Shown: positions 43,090 through 52,407 of the stretch, piece after piece
How the letters are laid out: the number at the start of each line of letters is the position of its first letter
Position numbering within the stretch: the stretch's first letter is position 1
Origin: DATGUP01 sp035301265
GTDB lineage: Bacteria; Bacillota; Bacilli; Bacillales; Amphibacillaceae
Direction of reading: 5' to 3'
Length of the DNA stretch: 64,000 nucleotides
Assembly: GCA_035301265.1 (NCBI GenBank)
Contig: DATGUP010000003.1
Location: 62,001 to 126,000, forward strand
Position numbers and translations under genes: made by a program
Notes under the pieces: model-generated
Databases searched by the model: none
What the model saw: only the letters and a program-made list of their open reading frames with translations
Told to the model about the DNA's origin: nothing

Positions 43090-43557
43090 ATGTATTGGTA
43101 TTATACCGTTGCAATTGTCATTATTGGACTCGATCAGCTGACAAAATGGATCGTTGCCAGTCAAATGGAATTAAACGAACAAATACCGGTCATCGAGAAT
43201 TTTTTTTATATCACTTCCCATCGGAATACCGGGGCCGCGTGGGGAATTTTAGAAGGGCGAATGCTTTTCTTTTATATCATCACTGTCGTCGTCATTGTCG
43301 GAATTATTTTTTACATGCAAACATATGGTAAAGACAATAAATGGCTTGCTTTATCACTCGGGTTGATATTAGGCGGGGCAATTGGTAATTTTATCGATCG
43401 TATTTTTCGTCAAGAAGTGGTCGATTTTTTAGATTTTATCATTTTCTCATACGATTATCCGATTTTTAACGTGGCTGATTCAGCCCTTGTCACCGGTGTC
43501 ATGATCATGATCATCATAACCTTGCGTGAGGAAAAGAAAGGAAAAAGGGTATCATGA
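43090..43557 (+). CDS. lspA: Lipoprotein signal peptidase (signal peptidase II)
   Basis: A 155-residue membrane aspartyl protease that cleaves the signal peptide of diacylglyceryl-modified prolipoproteins. There are four helices. Motifs are GLDQLTKW (13-20), RNTGAAWGIL (45-54), GGAIGNFIDR with catalytic Asp103, and FNVADSAL with catalytic Asp130. ATG 43090 has GGAGGAAA just upstream. Its stop overlaps the start of the next gene (ATGA). Confidence 0.97.
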   Translation: MYWYYTVAIVIIGLDQLTKWIVASQMELNEQIPVIENFFYITSHRNTGAAWGILEGRMLFFYIITVVVIVGIIFYMQTYGKDNKWLALSLGLILGGAIGNFIDRIFRQEVVDFLDFIIFSYDYPIFNVADSALVTGVMIMIIITLREEKKGKRVS

Positions 43558-44471
43558 ACGACCAATGGTACATTATCACGGAAAAAGAAGCGGGAGAACG
43601 AATTGATAAGTTACTCGTTTCTTTAAATAAAGAATACTCGCGTTCTGAGATTCAATCATGGATAACATCGAATTATGTTGCGGTGAACGGGAAAAATGTA
43701 AAAAGAAATTATAAATGCCGGGTAGGCGATATGATTACATGGACTGTTCCGGAAAATAAACGGCAAACAATCGTACCAGAAAATATTCCTTTATCGATTG
43801 TTTACGAAGATCATCACCTACTCGTTGTGAACAAACCTCGTGGGATGGTTGTCCATCCGGCGGCAGGTCATTCAAATGGTACACTTGTCAACGCGCTTCT
43901 CTACCATATAGATCATTTATCTTCGGTCAATGGGGATGACCGTCCAGGTATTGTACACCGCCTCGATAAGGATACAAGCGGATTGCTTATGGTAGCAAAA
44001 GACGATACAACACATGTAGCGCTTGCAAAACAACTCAAGGCGAATGAAACGTACCGACAATACGAAGCGATCGTTCACGGTGTTGTTGATCATGACAGCG
44101 GTATGATCGACGCCCCGATTGCCCGCGATCCAAACAATCGCAAGAGGATGGCTGTGGTCGACGGCGGAAAGCACGCATTAACTCGATTTCAAGTTTTACA
44201 ACGATTTGAACAGTTTACTCATGTATCGTGCAGGTTAGAAACCGGTCGTACACATCAAATACGCGTACACATGGCCTATATCGGCCACCCATTAGTGGGC
44301 GATCCAAAATACGGCCGGCGCAAGACATTTGCAATCGATGGACAGGCACTCCATGCCCGTTCGCTTGGATTTACCCATCCGGCGACAAACAAGTGGATGC
44401 AGTTTGAAACATCTCCACCAGCTTATTTTAGCGATTTGTTGGAAAAACTTAAAAGAAGTATTGACAAATGA
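43554..44471 (+). CDS. rluD: RluA family 23S rRNA pseudouridine synthase (RluD-like, YlyB)
   Basis: A 305-residue protein with an N-terminal S4 domain (RIDKLLVSLNKEYSRSEIQ, about 15-60) and a RluA-type catalytic domain. The catalytic aspartate lies in HRLDKDTSGLLMVAK near residue 139, and TGRTHQIRVHMAYIGHPLVGD lies near 230. It isomerises uridine in large-subunit rRNA; which uridines cannot be fixed from sequence. ATG 43554 overlaps the lspA stop by four bases, so the two are translationally coupled. A PyrR attenuator follows. Confidence 0.93.
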   Translation: MNDQWYIITEKEAGERIDKLLVSLNKEYSRSEIQSWITSNYVAVNGKNVKRNYKCRVGDMITWTVPENKRQTIVPENIPLSIVYEDHHLLVVNKPRGMVVHPAAGHSNGTLVNALLYHIDHLSSVNGDDRPGIVHRLDKDTSGLLMVAKDDTTHVALAKQLKANETYRQYEAIVHGVVDHDSGMIDAPIARDPNNRKRMAVVDGGKHALTRFQVLQRFEQFTHVSCRLETGRTHQIRVHMAYIGHPLVGDPKYGRRKTFAIDGQALHARSLGFTHPATNKWMQFETSPPAYFSDLLEKLKRSIDK

Positions 44472-44504
44472 TCTTCCGTTTGCGATACTGAATAGAGCTT
44501 AATA

Positions 44505-44616
44505 GAAGACCTTTAATATAGTCCCGTGAGACTGTAAAGGAACTGGAAATATGCATGACATAGGAATAAGTATGTTCAAAGGCCTTTTGTCTTACGGGGG
44601 ACAAAAGGTTTTTTTA
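44505..44616 (+). promoter_or_regulatory. PyrR-binding attenuator upstream of pyrR
   Basis: AGTCCCGTGAGACT at 44520-44533 closely matches the PyrR binding loop ARUCCNGNGAGGYU. It is followed by an intrinsic terminator: perfect stem CCTTTTGTC (44583-44591) with GACAAAAGG (44600-44608) and a run of T from 44609. UMP-bound PyrR would stabilise the anti-antiterminator and allow termination. Confidence 0.9.
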
Positions 44617-44655
44617 TTAGGCAACGAGTCTAGAAAGTGAAAGGAGGGTGAGCTT

Positions 44656-45198
44656 ATGGATAAAAAAGCGGATATCCTTGATCAGGCATCAATCAATCGA
44701 GCTCTGACACGTATTGCTCATGAAATTCTTGAAAAAAATAAAGGGGGTGCACAGCTCATTCTTGTCGGCATTAAAACAAGAGGCGCTCCACTTGCCAAAC
44801 GATTGCAGAAAAAGATTAAGCAAATTGAAAACATCACGGTTCCAATAGGTGAGTTGGATATTACGTTTTATCGGGACGACTTGGAAAAGAGCGTATCTCG
44901 TGATGAGCCAGTATTAAAAGATACCAATATTAACGTAGATGTGACTGATAAAAGAGTTATCCTTGTCGATGATGTGCTGTACACGGGTCGGACGGTACGT
45001 GCAGCGATGGATGCTGTAACAGATTTAGGTAGACCATCGCAAATTCAGTTGGGGGTACTTGTCGATCGCGGTCATCGGGAGTTGCCAATACGGGCAGATT
45101 ATGTCGGGAAGAATATTCCGACATCTCACAAGGAAAATGTTGTTGTTCAGTTAGAAGAAACCGATGATCAAGAAATGGTTTCTATCTATGAAAAATAG
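44656..45198 (+). CDS. pyrR: Bifunctional pyr operon attenuator / uracil phosphoribosyltransferase PyrR
   Basis: A 180-residue phosphoribosyltransferase-fold protein that binds pyr leader RNA when UMP is high; it also has weak uracil phosphoribosyltransferase activity. The PRPP-binding motif VILVDDVLYTGRTVRAAMDA is near residues 100-119. LVGIKTRGAPLAKRL and LDITFYRDDL are typical PyrR segments. ATG 44656 has AAAGGAGGG upstream. It is autoregulated through the leader before it and presumably acts on the second leader before pyrP. Confidence 0.97.
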   Translation: MDKKADILDQASINRALTRIAHEILEKNKGGAQLILVGIKTRGAPLAKRLQKKIKQIENITVPIGELDITFYRDDLEKSVSRDEPVLKDTNINVDVTDKRVILVDDVLYTGRTVRAAMDAVTDLGRPSQIQLGVLVDRGHRELPIRADYVGKNIPTSHKENVVVQLEETDDQEMVSIYEK

Positions 45199-45214
45199 CA
45201 TAATGTGAAAGACT

Positions 45215-45315
45215 TTTAATTAAATCCAGAGAGATTTATAAGGTCGTTCGGAAATACGTGTATTCACAAGTGACACGTATAACCTCTTTGCGGCCTTATG
45301 CAAGGAGGTTTTTTT
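45215..45315 (+). promoter_or_regulatory. PyrR-binding attenuator between pyrR and pyrP
   Basis: A second PyrR loop, AATCCAGAGAGATT, lies at 45223-45236. An 8-base perfect hairpin (ATACGTGT with ACACGTAT, about 45254-45280) is next. The terminator is CCTCTTTGC (45283-45291) with GCAAGGAGG (45300-45308, one G-T pair) and seven T. Confidence 0.88.
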
Positions 45316-45344
45316 GTGCGGCCGGAAATAGGAGGATGAAAATT

Positions 45345-46748
45345 TTGCAACGCACAAATATTGTTATGGATGTTCATGAAGTTCCTAGAATTCAACAATG
45401 GATTTTACTCAGTATCCAACATTTGTTCGCGATGTTTGGTTCTACGATTCTCGTTCCCTTCCTTACGGGACTGTCACCTGCTGTAGCATTAGTATCAAGT
45501 GGACTTGGAACCCTGTCGTATATAGCGATTACACGCGGTAAAATTCCCGCATACCTTGGGTCAAGTTTTGCTTTCATTGCACCGATTATCGGGGCAATAG
45601 CGACCGCCGGTCCTGCCGGTGCCATGATAGGAAGTTTTTTAGCAGGCGTCGTTTATGGAGTGGTTGCCTTATTCATCCGCATGCTTGGTTCGGCGTGGCT
45701 CATGCATGTTTTACCTCCCGTTGTAGTCGGTCCTGTTATTGTTGTCATCGGTTTAGGGCTCGCACCGACAGCCATAGACATGGCGATGTATTTACCAGGA
45801 ATGGAAGGTGATGTTTACAGCAGTACTCACTTTTCCGTTGCTCTGTTTACATTGGCTGTGACCATCGTGGCGTCTATTTTCTTTAAAAGGTTTTTTGGAT
45901 TGATCCCGATTTTGATCGGCATTGCATCGGGCTATACATTCGCCTTGTTCCGCGGTATTGTGGATACGACAGAAATAGAGGCTGAGTGGGCAAATATCAG
46001 ATCTGCCGGCTCTATTGGCGAGTGGTTCACAGCTGTTTTTCAAACGCCAGACTTTTTACTTCCATTTGTTGATTATGCCCCTTTAGAGATCTTTAGTCCA
46101 CAAATTGCTTTACTCATGGCTCCAGTAGCGCTTGTTACGATCGCGGAACATATTGGTGATCAGATGGTGTTGTCCAAAGTCATCGAGCGGAATTTTTTGC
46201 AATATCCCGGTTTACATCGATCGATTTTGGGAGACGGGATAGCTACGATGGTTGCTTCTATAATCGGTGGGCCACCAAACACAACTTACGGTGAAAATAT
46301 CGGTGTATTGTCGATTACACGTGTGTTTAGTGTGTTCGTTATCGGTGGGGCGGCGGTTTTGGCGATGATTTTCGGATTTGTCGGCATTATCACGGCAACG
46401 ATCAGCTCTATCCCTGCAGCCGTTATGGGCGGTGTTTCGATTTTGCTATTTGGGATCATCGCCTCTAATGGGTTGCGTATGCTGATCGATAATCAAGTCG
46501 ATTTAAGTAACAAGCGAAATTTGGTCATTGCTTCAACTATTCTTGTCATCGGTATCGGCGGGGCTTATATTGAGATTTACAATTTTGAGATTGCCGGTAT
46601 GGCTTTATCGGCTGTCATTGGTGTATTATTAAATCTCATATTGCCTGGTAAAGAAAGTGGCTATGGAAACGGTTTGATGTTTGCAAATCGAAAAAAAGCT
46701 CACTCTAGTGCGGATGAGTCATTGGCAAAAACAGGGACGGAACATTAA
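45345..46748 (+). CDS. pyrP: Uracil permease (NCS2 family)
   Basis: A 467-residue nucleobase:cation symporter with about 12-14 helices. It starts near VHEVPRIQQWILLSIQH, then LFAMFGSTILVPFLTGLSP, the uracil permease N-terminal signature. VTIAEHIGDQMVLSKV and GGPPNTTYGENIGVLSITRV carry the substrate-binding residues. TTG 45345 has AGGAGG nine bases before it; an ATG directly after that SD is too close. The usual pyrB-pyrC genes do not follow; the operon ends at a terminator. Confidence 0.94.
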   Translation: MQRTNIVMDVHEVPRIQQWILLSIQHLFAMFGSTILVPFLTGLSPAVALVSSGLGTLSYIAITRGKIPAYLGSSFAFIAPIIGAIATAGPAGAMIGSFLAGVVYGVVALFIRMLGSAWLMHVLPPVVVGPVIVVIGLGLAPTAIDMAMYLPGMEGDVYSSTHFSVALFTLAVTIVASIFFKRFFGLIPILIGIASGYTFALFRGIVDTTEIEAEWANIRSAGSIGEWFTAVFQTPDFLLPFVDYAPLEIFSPQIALLMAPVALVTIAEHIGDQMVLSKVIERNFLQYPGLHRSILGDGIATMVASIIGGPPNTTYGENIGVLSITRVFSVFVIGGAAVLAMIFGFVGIITATISSIPAAVMGGVSILLFGIIASNGLRMLIDNQVDLSNKRNLVIASTILVIGIGGAYIEIYNFEIAGMALSAVIGVLLNLILPGKESGYGNGLMFANRKKAHSSADESLAKTGTEH

Positions 46749-46781
46749 CAGGGATAAGTTCAACGATGTGAAAAGCGAAGT

Positions 46782-46813
46782 CTGTCGTAAAATAACGACG
46801 GACTTCGTTTTAT
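46782..46813 (+). terminator. Rho-independent terminator of pyrP
   Basis: A 13-base stem (CGAAGTCTGTCGT with ACGACGGACTTCG, one G-T pair) has a short A-rich loop. It is followed by TTTTATT. Confidence 0.85.
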
Positions 46814-46898
46814 TCATTATCGCAATTTTTACTGCAATAAGTTATTCTATCATTTATAATAAAAATAGATTAGATATAATTATAATGAGGGATTTGTT

Positions 46899-47765
46899 AT
46901 GAAAATAGAAGACTATGAATTGCTACTCAAATTGCAAGAAATCGGTACGATCAGAGGAACAGCAAAGGCTGTTCTCATATCACAACCCGCTGTCACGCAA
47001 CGTTTAAAATATATTGAACAATACTTTGGTACGGACATCTTTATCCGCACGCCAAAAAGTTTGCAGCCAACGCCTGCTGGTGAAATGATCCTTCAGCATG
47101 CACGGGAGACTGTTGCACGAGAAGAGGCGTTTAAAAATTCACTTGCCCAATCCAGTCAAGAGGTGTGCGGAACATTGTCAATCGCTAGTTCTTCACTCGT
47201 GAGCCAGCGTTTTTTGCCATCTATCCTCGGAGAATATACAGCGGCGTACCCCAAAGTTGCGATCGATTTAGAAACAGGTATCAGCGAAGACATTAAGCGT
47301 AACCATAAAGATTATCACGTCTGCATCATCCGCGGTGAGAAACTAAAAGAAAGCACGTGCATTCCTTTGTTTGATGATCCGCTATACATCTTTGATACCG
47401 AACCTTTCCCTAAGGACAAAGTGAAGGAGCGCCCGCTTATTTCATTTAAGAGCGATGATAGCATGTATGAACTTGTCGATAACTGGCTATATCATCATCA
47501 ACGTAAAATCAAGCCTGTGAAAATGATGACAGTTGACCAGATTGAAACTTGTAAGCAGTTTATGAAACAAGGAATCGGTATGGCCGTTTTACCTGAGAGT
47601 GTTTCCGATGCAATGAAAGAAGAATATCCGCACTTGCCATTAATTCTGAATGGTAAACCTGTTACACGATCCACATGGGTTTGTTATCAGGAAAGTGTAC
47701 GCCAGCTGCCTCAAGTTGACCGATTTATCGATGCGGTGACACAGACAGCGTTTTTGTCAGATTGA
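46899..47765 (+). CDS. LysR family transcriptional regulator
   Basis: A 288-residue LysR-type regulator. The N-terminal winged helix (YELLLKLQEIGTIRGTAKAV, then ISQPAVTQRLKYIEQYFG, about 5-45) is followed by a periplasmic-binding-like effector domain starting near residue 92. The effector is not recognisable. The gene does not belong to the B. subtilis order at this place, where the pyr biosynthetic genes would lie, so it may be an insertion that accompanied the break of the pyr operon. ATG 46899 has GAGGG upstream. It converges on rqcH. Confidence 0.88.
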   Translation: MKIEDYELLLKLQEIGTIRGTAKAVLISQPAVTQRLKYIEQYFGTDIFIRTPKSLQPTPAGEMILQHARETVAREEAFKNSLAQSSQEVCGTLSIASSSLVSQRFLPSILGEYTAAYPKVAIDLETGISEDIKRNHKDYHVCIIRGEKLKESTCIPLFDDPLYIFDTEPFPKDKVKERPLISFKSDDSMYELVDNWLYHHQRKIKPVKMMTVDQIETCKQFMKQGIGMAVLPESVSDAMKEEYPHLPLILNGKPVTRSTWVCYQESVRQLPQVDRFIDAVTQTAFLSD

Positions 47766-47785
47766 GCGAATGGTGCAAGCATGCA

Positions 47786-49507
47786 TCAGTCATTACGCAC
47801 GTTATTTTTTAATGAAGCGACAATGCTTTCATCGGGGGTGACAAATAGCGTTTTTTGATGCTCATATGTGACAAAACCCGGCTTGGCCCCAGTCGGTTTT
47901 TTCACATAACGCACTTTTGTATAATCAACTGGGACAGAAGATGATTGACGCGACTTGCTGAAAAAAGCGGCGAGTTGTGCTGCTTCATGCAATGTTTCTT
48001 CGCTTGGATTCGACGAACGTATAACAACGTGCGAGCCAGGTATATTTTTCGTGTGCAGCCAAATATCATCACGATCGGCAAGTTTTCTCGTTACATATTC
48101 ATTTTGTTTGTTGTTTTTGCCGACAAGAATGAATGTCCCATCCGATGCTTGATACCGGTCGGGCAACGGTTTTTTATGCTGTCGTTTTGATTTTTTTCGT
48201 TTTGTCTGTTTTTTCAAATATCCTTCTTCCTGCAGTTCTTCGCGAATTTCTTCAAGATCGTCGCTAGTGGCGACATCAATTTGCTGGAGCAACTGATCTA
48301 AATAGGCAATTTCCTCTTTCGTTTTGCTTATTTCCTTTTCCATCATTTGCTGCGACATTTGCAGTTTTCGGTAGCGTTTGTAATAATGTTGGGCATTTTC
48401 ACTCGGCGTTTTTAATGGATCGAGTTCAATCTGCAACGTTTTCTGTTGTGGATCGTAATAATCAGTGACCGATACCGATGAATCCCCTTGTTCGACCAAA
48501 TGCATATGGGCGGTTAATAGTTCGCCCAATTTTCGATATTCTGTCGCCTCTTGGGCTTTGTTAAGCGTTGCGTTATGTTTTTTCAATTTACGTTCATTTT
48601 TCTGTTTTTCATTTTTTATCCAGCGATAAAGATCCTTTGCCTGCTGTTTAACACGATCCCGCTCAGCTTTTCCCGAATAAAAAGCATCGAGCATCTTGCT
48701 GATAGAAGAAAACGTTTCTTTTGTCCCGCTCCATTTCGTAAGCGGCAAAACATGAAAATCTTCACGGCTGTTGCGGTATATGGCAGGCTCATATGCCCGG
48801 CTTCTGATCTGTTTGAATACATGGTCAAGTGTTTCGGCATAAACTTGGGGAGAACCTAATTCAGCCCGTTTAACGACATCTTGGGCAAAAAACGGGGAAA
48901 AACCAACAAGTGTATGAACGATTTGCATATGCAGTTTGCCAGCATTAAAATCAAGTCTTTTAAGACATGTCTCGCCGTCTATTTCCAACGGGTTTAATTT
49001 GTTTTGCGCAGGTGGTAAGACATACGGTTGGCCTGGTAAAATCGTTCGGTGTCTATTTTGGGCTGCGGAAACGTGTTTTAAGCTGTCCAAAATATGCTGT
49101 TTACCGGCATCAACGAGCATGACATTGCTGTGTTTTCCCATGATTTCTGCAATGATGGTTTTATAGGTGATATCGCCTATCTCATTTCTCGTCCGCATCG
49201 TAAATGTGATGATGCGCTCCATGTTATGCTGTTTAATTGACTCGATGATGGCGCCGGTTAAATGTTTGCGCAAAAGCATGCAAAACATCGGCGGTGTTTC
49301 CGGATTCCTGTACGACTCATTTGTTAAATGCACCCGTGCATAGACAGGATGAATGGAGAGGAGCAACGTGTGATTTTCCCCTCGATTGCGGATGGTGAAA
49401 ACAAGTTCTGTTTTTGTCGGTTGATAAATTTTATTGATTTTTCCTTGGACAATGGTCTGCTCTAATTCCTCTGTTACGGCTTTAGTAACAATCCCATCAA
49501 AAGGCAT
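47786..49507 (-). CDS. rqcH: Rqc2 homologue RqcH (NFACT family, YloA)
   Basis: A 573-residue NFACT protein (572 in B. subtilis). RqcH recruits tRNA-Ala to stalled 50S subunits and adds C-terminal alanine tails that mark nascent chains for degradation. It has the NFACT-N/FbpA domain (MPFDGIVTKAVTEEL), tandem HhH and coiled-coil segments (about 270-430), a lysine-rich stretch KKQTKRKKSKRQHKK, and the NFACT-R domain (ADRDDIWLHTKNIPGSHVVI). ATG 49507 has GGAGGTG six bases before it. It is divergent from the P-type ATPase. Confidence 0.94.
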   Translation of the reverse strand: MPFDGIVTKAVTEELEQTIVQGKINKIYQPTKTELVFTIRNRGENHTLLLSIHPVYARVHLTNESYRNPETPPMFCMLLRKHLTGAIIESIKQHNMERIITFTMRTRNEIGDITYKTIIAEIMGKHSNVMLVDAGKQHILDSLKHVSAAQNRHRTILPGQPYVLPPAQNKLNPLEIDGETCLKRLDFNAGKLHMQIVHTLVGFSPFFAQDVVKRAELGSPQVYAETLDHVFKQIRSRAYEPAIYRNSREDFHVLPLTKWSGTKETFSSISKMLDAFYSGKAERDRVKQQAKDLYRWIKNEKQKNERKLKKHNATLNKAQEATEYRKLGELLTAHMHLVEQGDSSVSVTDYYDPQQKTLQIELDPLKTPSENAQHYYKRYRKLQMSQQMMEKEISKTKEEIAYLDQLLQQIDVATSDDLEEIREELQEEGYLKKQTKRKKSKRQHKKPLPDRYQASDGTFILVGKNNKQNEYVTRKLADRDDIWLHTKNIPGSHVVIRSSNPSEETLHEAAQLAAFFSKSRQSSSVPVDYTKVRYVKKPTGAKPGFVTYEHQKTLFVTPDESIVASLKNNVRND

Positions 49508-49630
49508 ATATCTCACCTCCACACGCAATTATAGCATGTTTCAGAACCGACCTGCATACATATTCTTAAAGAACCGATCGCGTTGTATTCATCAACCAAA
49601 AAGATTGTCCAAAAGATGGAGGAATGCGTG

Positions 49631-52285
49631 ATGAACTGGTATCAGCTCCCGATTAAACGAATAGAACAAAAATTGCACGTTACAATTAACGAAGGGCTTT
49701 CGCCTCAACAGGTCGAAAAGCGGCGTGCAAAGTACGGAGCGAATGTGCTAGAGTCACAAAAAAATATACCGAAATGGCTTATTTTTTTAAAACAATTTCA
49801 AGATTTCATGGTTTTATTATTGCTTGCGGCGACACTTGTGGCCGGGATGTTAGGCGAATACATCGACGCCATTGCTATTATGGTCATTGTATTGCTCAAT
49901 GGATTCATCGGTTTTTTCCAAGAGCAAAAGGCTGAGAAATCGTTGGATAAATTAAAATCATTGACAGCGCCGCTAGCCGACGTGCTGCGCGATGGAAAAT
50001 GGGAGAAAATTTCTTCGCGCAATCTTGTCATCGGCGATATCATCAAAATAACAAGCGGTGATCGGGTTCCCGCAGACGTTCGCATCGTTCAATCAAATAG
50101 CTTGGAAACAGAAGAATCTGCACTTACCGGTGAATCCATCCCAGTCAGCAAACATGCTTCCACTATCCATAAGGACAAGCTTGATGCACAAGATCAAGCT
50201 AACATGGGATTCATGGGGACATTGGCGACGCACGGTTCGGGTGTTGGGATTGTCGTTGCTACTGGTATGCATACCGTTATGGGACAAATCGCCTCATTGA
50301 TGACCAAGGCACAAAAAGTGACGACACCGTTGGAACATAAACTCGCTGAACTTGGCAAAGTGCTGATCGTTGCAGCGTTGTTTTTAACTGCCGCGGTCGT
50401 TGGTATCGGTATTTATCAAGGCCATCAGATGTATGACATGTTTTTGGCCGGTGTTTCACTAGCCGTTGCGGCTATTCCGGAAGGGTTACCTGCCATTGTA
50501 ACAGTTGCTCTGTCTTTAGGTGTGCAGCGGATGATCCGAAAAAAAGCGGTCGTCCGACAGCTATCGGCTGTTGAAACATTAGGGTGTGCCTCGGTTATTT
50601 GTTCGGATAAAACAGGCACGATGACTGAAAACAAAATGACGGTTAAAGAAATATATTTAGGCAAGGAGTCATTGTATGTCACCGGTGATGGGTACGATAT
50701 ACACGGTGATTATTTTTTAAATGAAACAAAATTAGACAGGCATTATCCCTATCTTGAAGCGATGTTATTATACGGCATGCTTTGCAACAATGCCAGGTTG
50801 ATGGTGAAAAAAGGGCAGTATTACGTTGATGGCGATCCGACCGACGGTGCCTTGATCGTAGCTGCACGCAAGATCGGCCTCTCCCCGAAATGGGATGAGC
50901 GCTATTCTGTTATAAAAGAAATTCCATTCGATGCCGATCGCAAGCGGATGAGTGTCATCGTTGAAGACGAATACGGCATGCGATTTCTTATTACAAAAGG
51001 AGCACCGGAAGTGCTCCTGCCTCGCTCGACATTTTATCTCGCTAAAGACGGGCGCAAGCTTTTGAAACAAGCTGATGTCACCCGTATCGAAAACACCGTT
51101 GATCAGATGGGGAAAAGAGCTTTACGCACGATTGCCATCGCTATCAAACCTCTTTCATATAAAGATTCTACTGATGCGGCTTTCTTAGAAAAAGAGTTGA
51201 CGTTTGTTGGCTTGTACGGATTGATGGATCCGCCTCGCAATGAAGTAAAAAAGGCGGTTGTTGAAACGAGGAAGGCCGGGATTAAAACGGTGATGATCAC
51301 TGGAGATCACGAAACAACCGCTCGTGCGATTGCCGAAGAAATCGATTTGTTGCCAGAGGATGGAATAGTTCTTGAAGGGTGGCAATTAAATCAAATGTCG
51401 CCTAGAGAATTAGAGGCGATCATCGATGATGTGTATGTGTTTGCCCGTGTAACACCTGAGCATAAACTAAAGATCGTGGAAGCTTTTCAAAAACAAGGCC
51501 ATGTTGTTGCGATGACCGGTGATGGTGTCAATGATGCTCCAGCGATAAAGGCGAGCGATATCGGCATTAGCATGGGTAGAAGTGGAACGGACGTGACAAA
51601 AGAGGCATCCGCTCTTATCTTACTCGATGATAATTATTCGACTATTAAGGAAGCGATCAATGAAGGTCGGAACATTTATGAAAATATTCGGAAGTTTATT
51701 CGTTACATGCTCTCATCTAACGTTGGTGAAATTTTAGTCATGCTGTTTGCGATATCATTGGCAATGCCGCTTCCGCTTGTACCAGTGCAAATTTTATGGG
51801 TCAATCTTGTAACAGATGGTCTTCCAGCGATGGCTCTTGGGCTTGACAAGACGGAAGAAGATGTCATGAAGCGGGGGCCGCGTAACCCAAAAGAAGGTGT
51901 GTTTTCACGAGGGCTTGGTTTTAAAGTAATCACCCGTGGATTGATGATCGGGCTTGTGTCGCTGATTGCATTTATAGTTGTTTACGATAACAATCCGGAC
52001 AACCTTGTCCATGCACGAACGATCACGTTTGCCACACTTGTCATGGCTCAATTGATTCACGTCTTTGATTGCCGCAGTGAACATTCTGTGTTTGCTCGAA
52101 ATCCGTTTGAAAACAAGTATCTCGTATTAGCAGTGCTGTCGTCCGTTCTTTTATTAATTGTCGTGATCTATTGGGAACCGTTGCAGCCTATTTTTCATAC
52201 AATGGCTTTAACCTTTCGCGATTGGTTGCTCATCATTGGTTTAAGTGCCTTACCGACTGTTTTGTTTGGTTTTACAAAACATTGA
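49631..52285 (+). CDS. yloB: P-type (type IIA) calcium-transporting ATPase
   Basis: An 884-residue P2A ATPase close in length to B. subtilis YloB. It has the cation ATPase N-terminal domain, eight or more helices, the actuator motif ALTGESIPV, the phosphorylation motif CSDKTGTMTENK, the nucleotide domain ITKGAPEVLL, and the hinge MTGDGVNDAPAIKASDIG. VAAIPEGLPAIVTV in helix 4 and the helix 6 segment ILWVNLVTDGLPAMALG are typical of Ca2+ pumps. ATG 49631 has GGAGGA seven bases before it. Calcium specificity is inferred. Confidence 0.93.
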   Translation: MNWYQLPIKRIEQKLHVTINEGLSPQQVEKRRAKYGANVLESQKNIPKWLIFLKQFQDFMVLLLLAATLVAGMLGEYIDAIAIMVIVLLNGFIGFFQEQKAEKSLDKLKSLTAPLADVLRDGKWEKISSRNLVIGDIIKITSGDRVPADVRIVQSNSLETEESALTGESIPVSKHASTIHKDKLDAQDQANMGFMGTLATHGSGVGIVVATGMHTVMGQIASLMTKAQKVTTPLEHKLAELGKVLIVAALFLTAAVVGIGIYQGHQMYDMFLAGVSLAVAAIPEGLPAIVTVALSLGVQRMIRKKAVVRQLSAVETLGCASVICSDKTGTMTENKMTVKEIYLGKESLYVTGDGYDIHGDYFLNETKLDRHYPYLEAMLLYGMLCNNARLMVKKGQYYVDGDPTDGALIVAARKIGLSPKWDERYSVIKEIPFDADRKRMSVIVEDEYGMRFLITKGAPEVLLPRSTFYLAKDGRKLLKQADVTRIENTVDQMGKRALRTIAIAIKPLSYKDSTDAAFLEKELTFVGLYGLMDPPRNEVKKAVVETRKAGIKTVMITGDHETTARAIAEEIDLLPEDGIVLEGWQLNQMSPRELEAIIDDVYVFARVTPEHKLKIVEAFQKQGHVVAMTGDGVNDAPAIKASDIGISMGRSGTDVTKEASALILLDDNYSTIKEAINEGRNIYENIRKFIRYMLSSNVGEILVMLFAISLAMPLPLVPVQILWVNLVTDGLPAMALGLDKTEEDVMKRGPRNPKEGVFSRGLGFKVITRGLMIGLVSLIAFIVVYDNNPDNLVHARTITFATLVMAQLIHVFDCRSEHSVFARNPFENKYLVLAVLSSVLLLIVVIYWEPLQPIFHTMALTFRDWLLIIGLSALPTVLFGFTKH

Positions 52286-52295
52286 TTACAATCCG

Positions 52296-52336
52296 CAGCC
52301 TATGTTCGCCGTTTGGTGAATACAGGCTGTTTTTTA
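52296..52336 (+). terminator. Rho-independent terminator after the P-type ATPase
   Basis: A stem of about 15 pairs (52296-52310 with 52315-52329, one mismatch and two G-T pairs) is followed by seven T. Confidence 0.8.
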
Positions 52337-52407
52337 TGAAACGAAGCCAACCAGCTTATTTTTTGTTATAATATAACATAAAAATCACTTAGGTGGATGT
52401 GGTAGAC

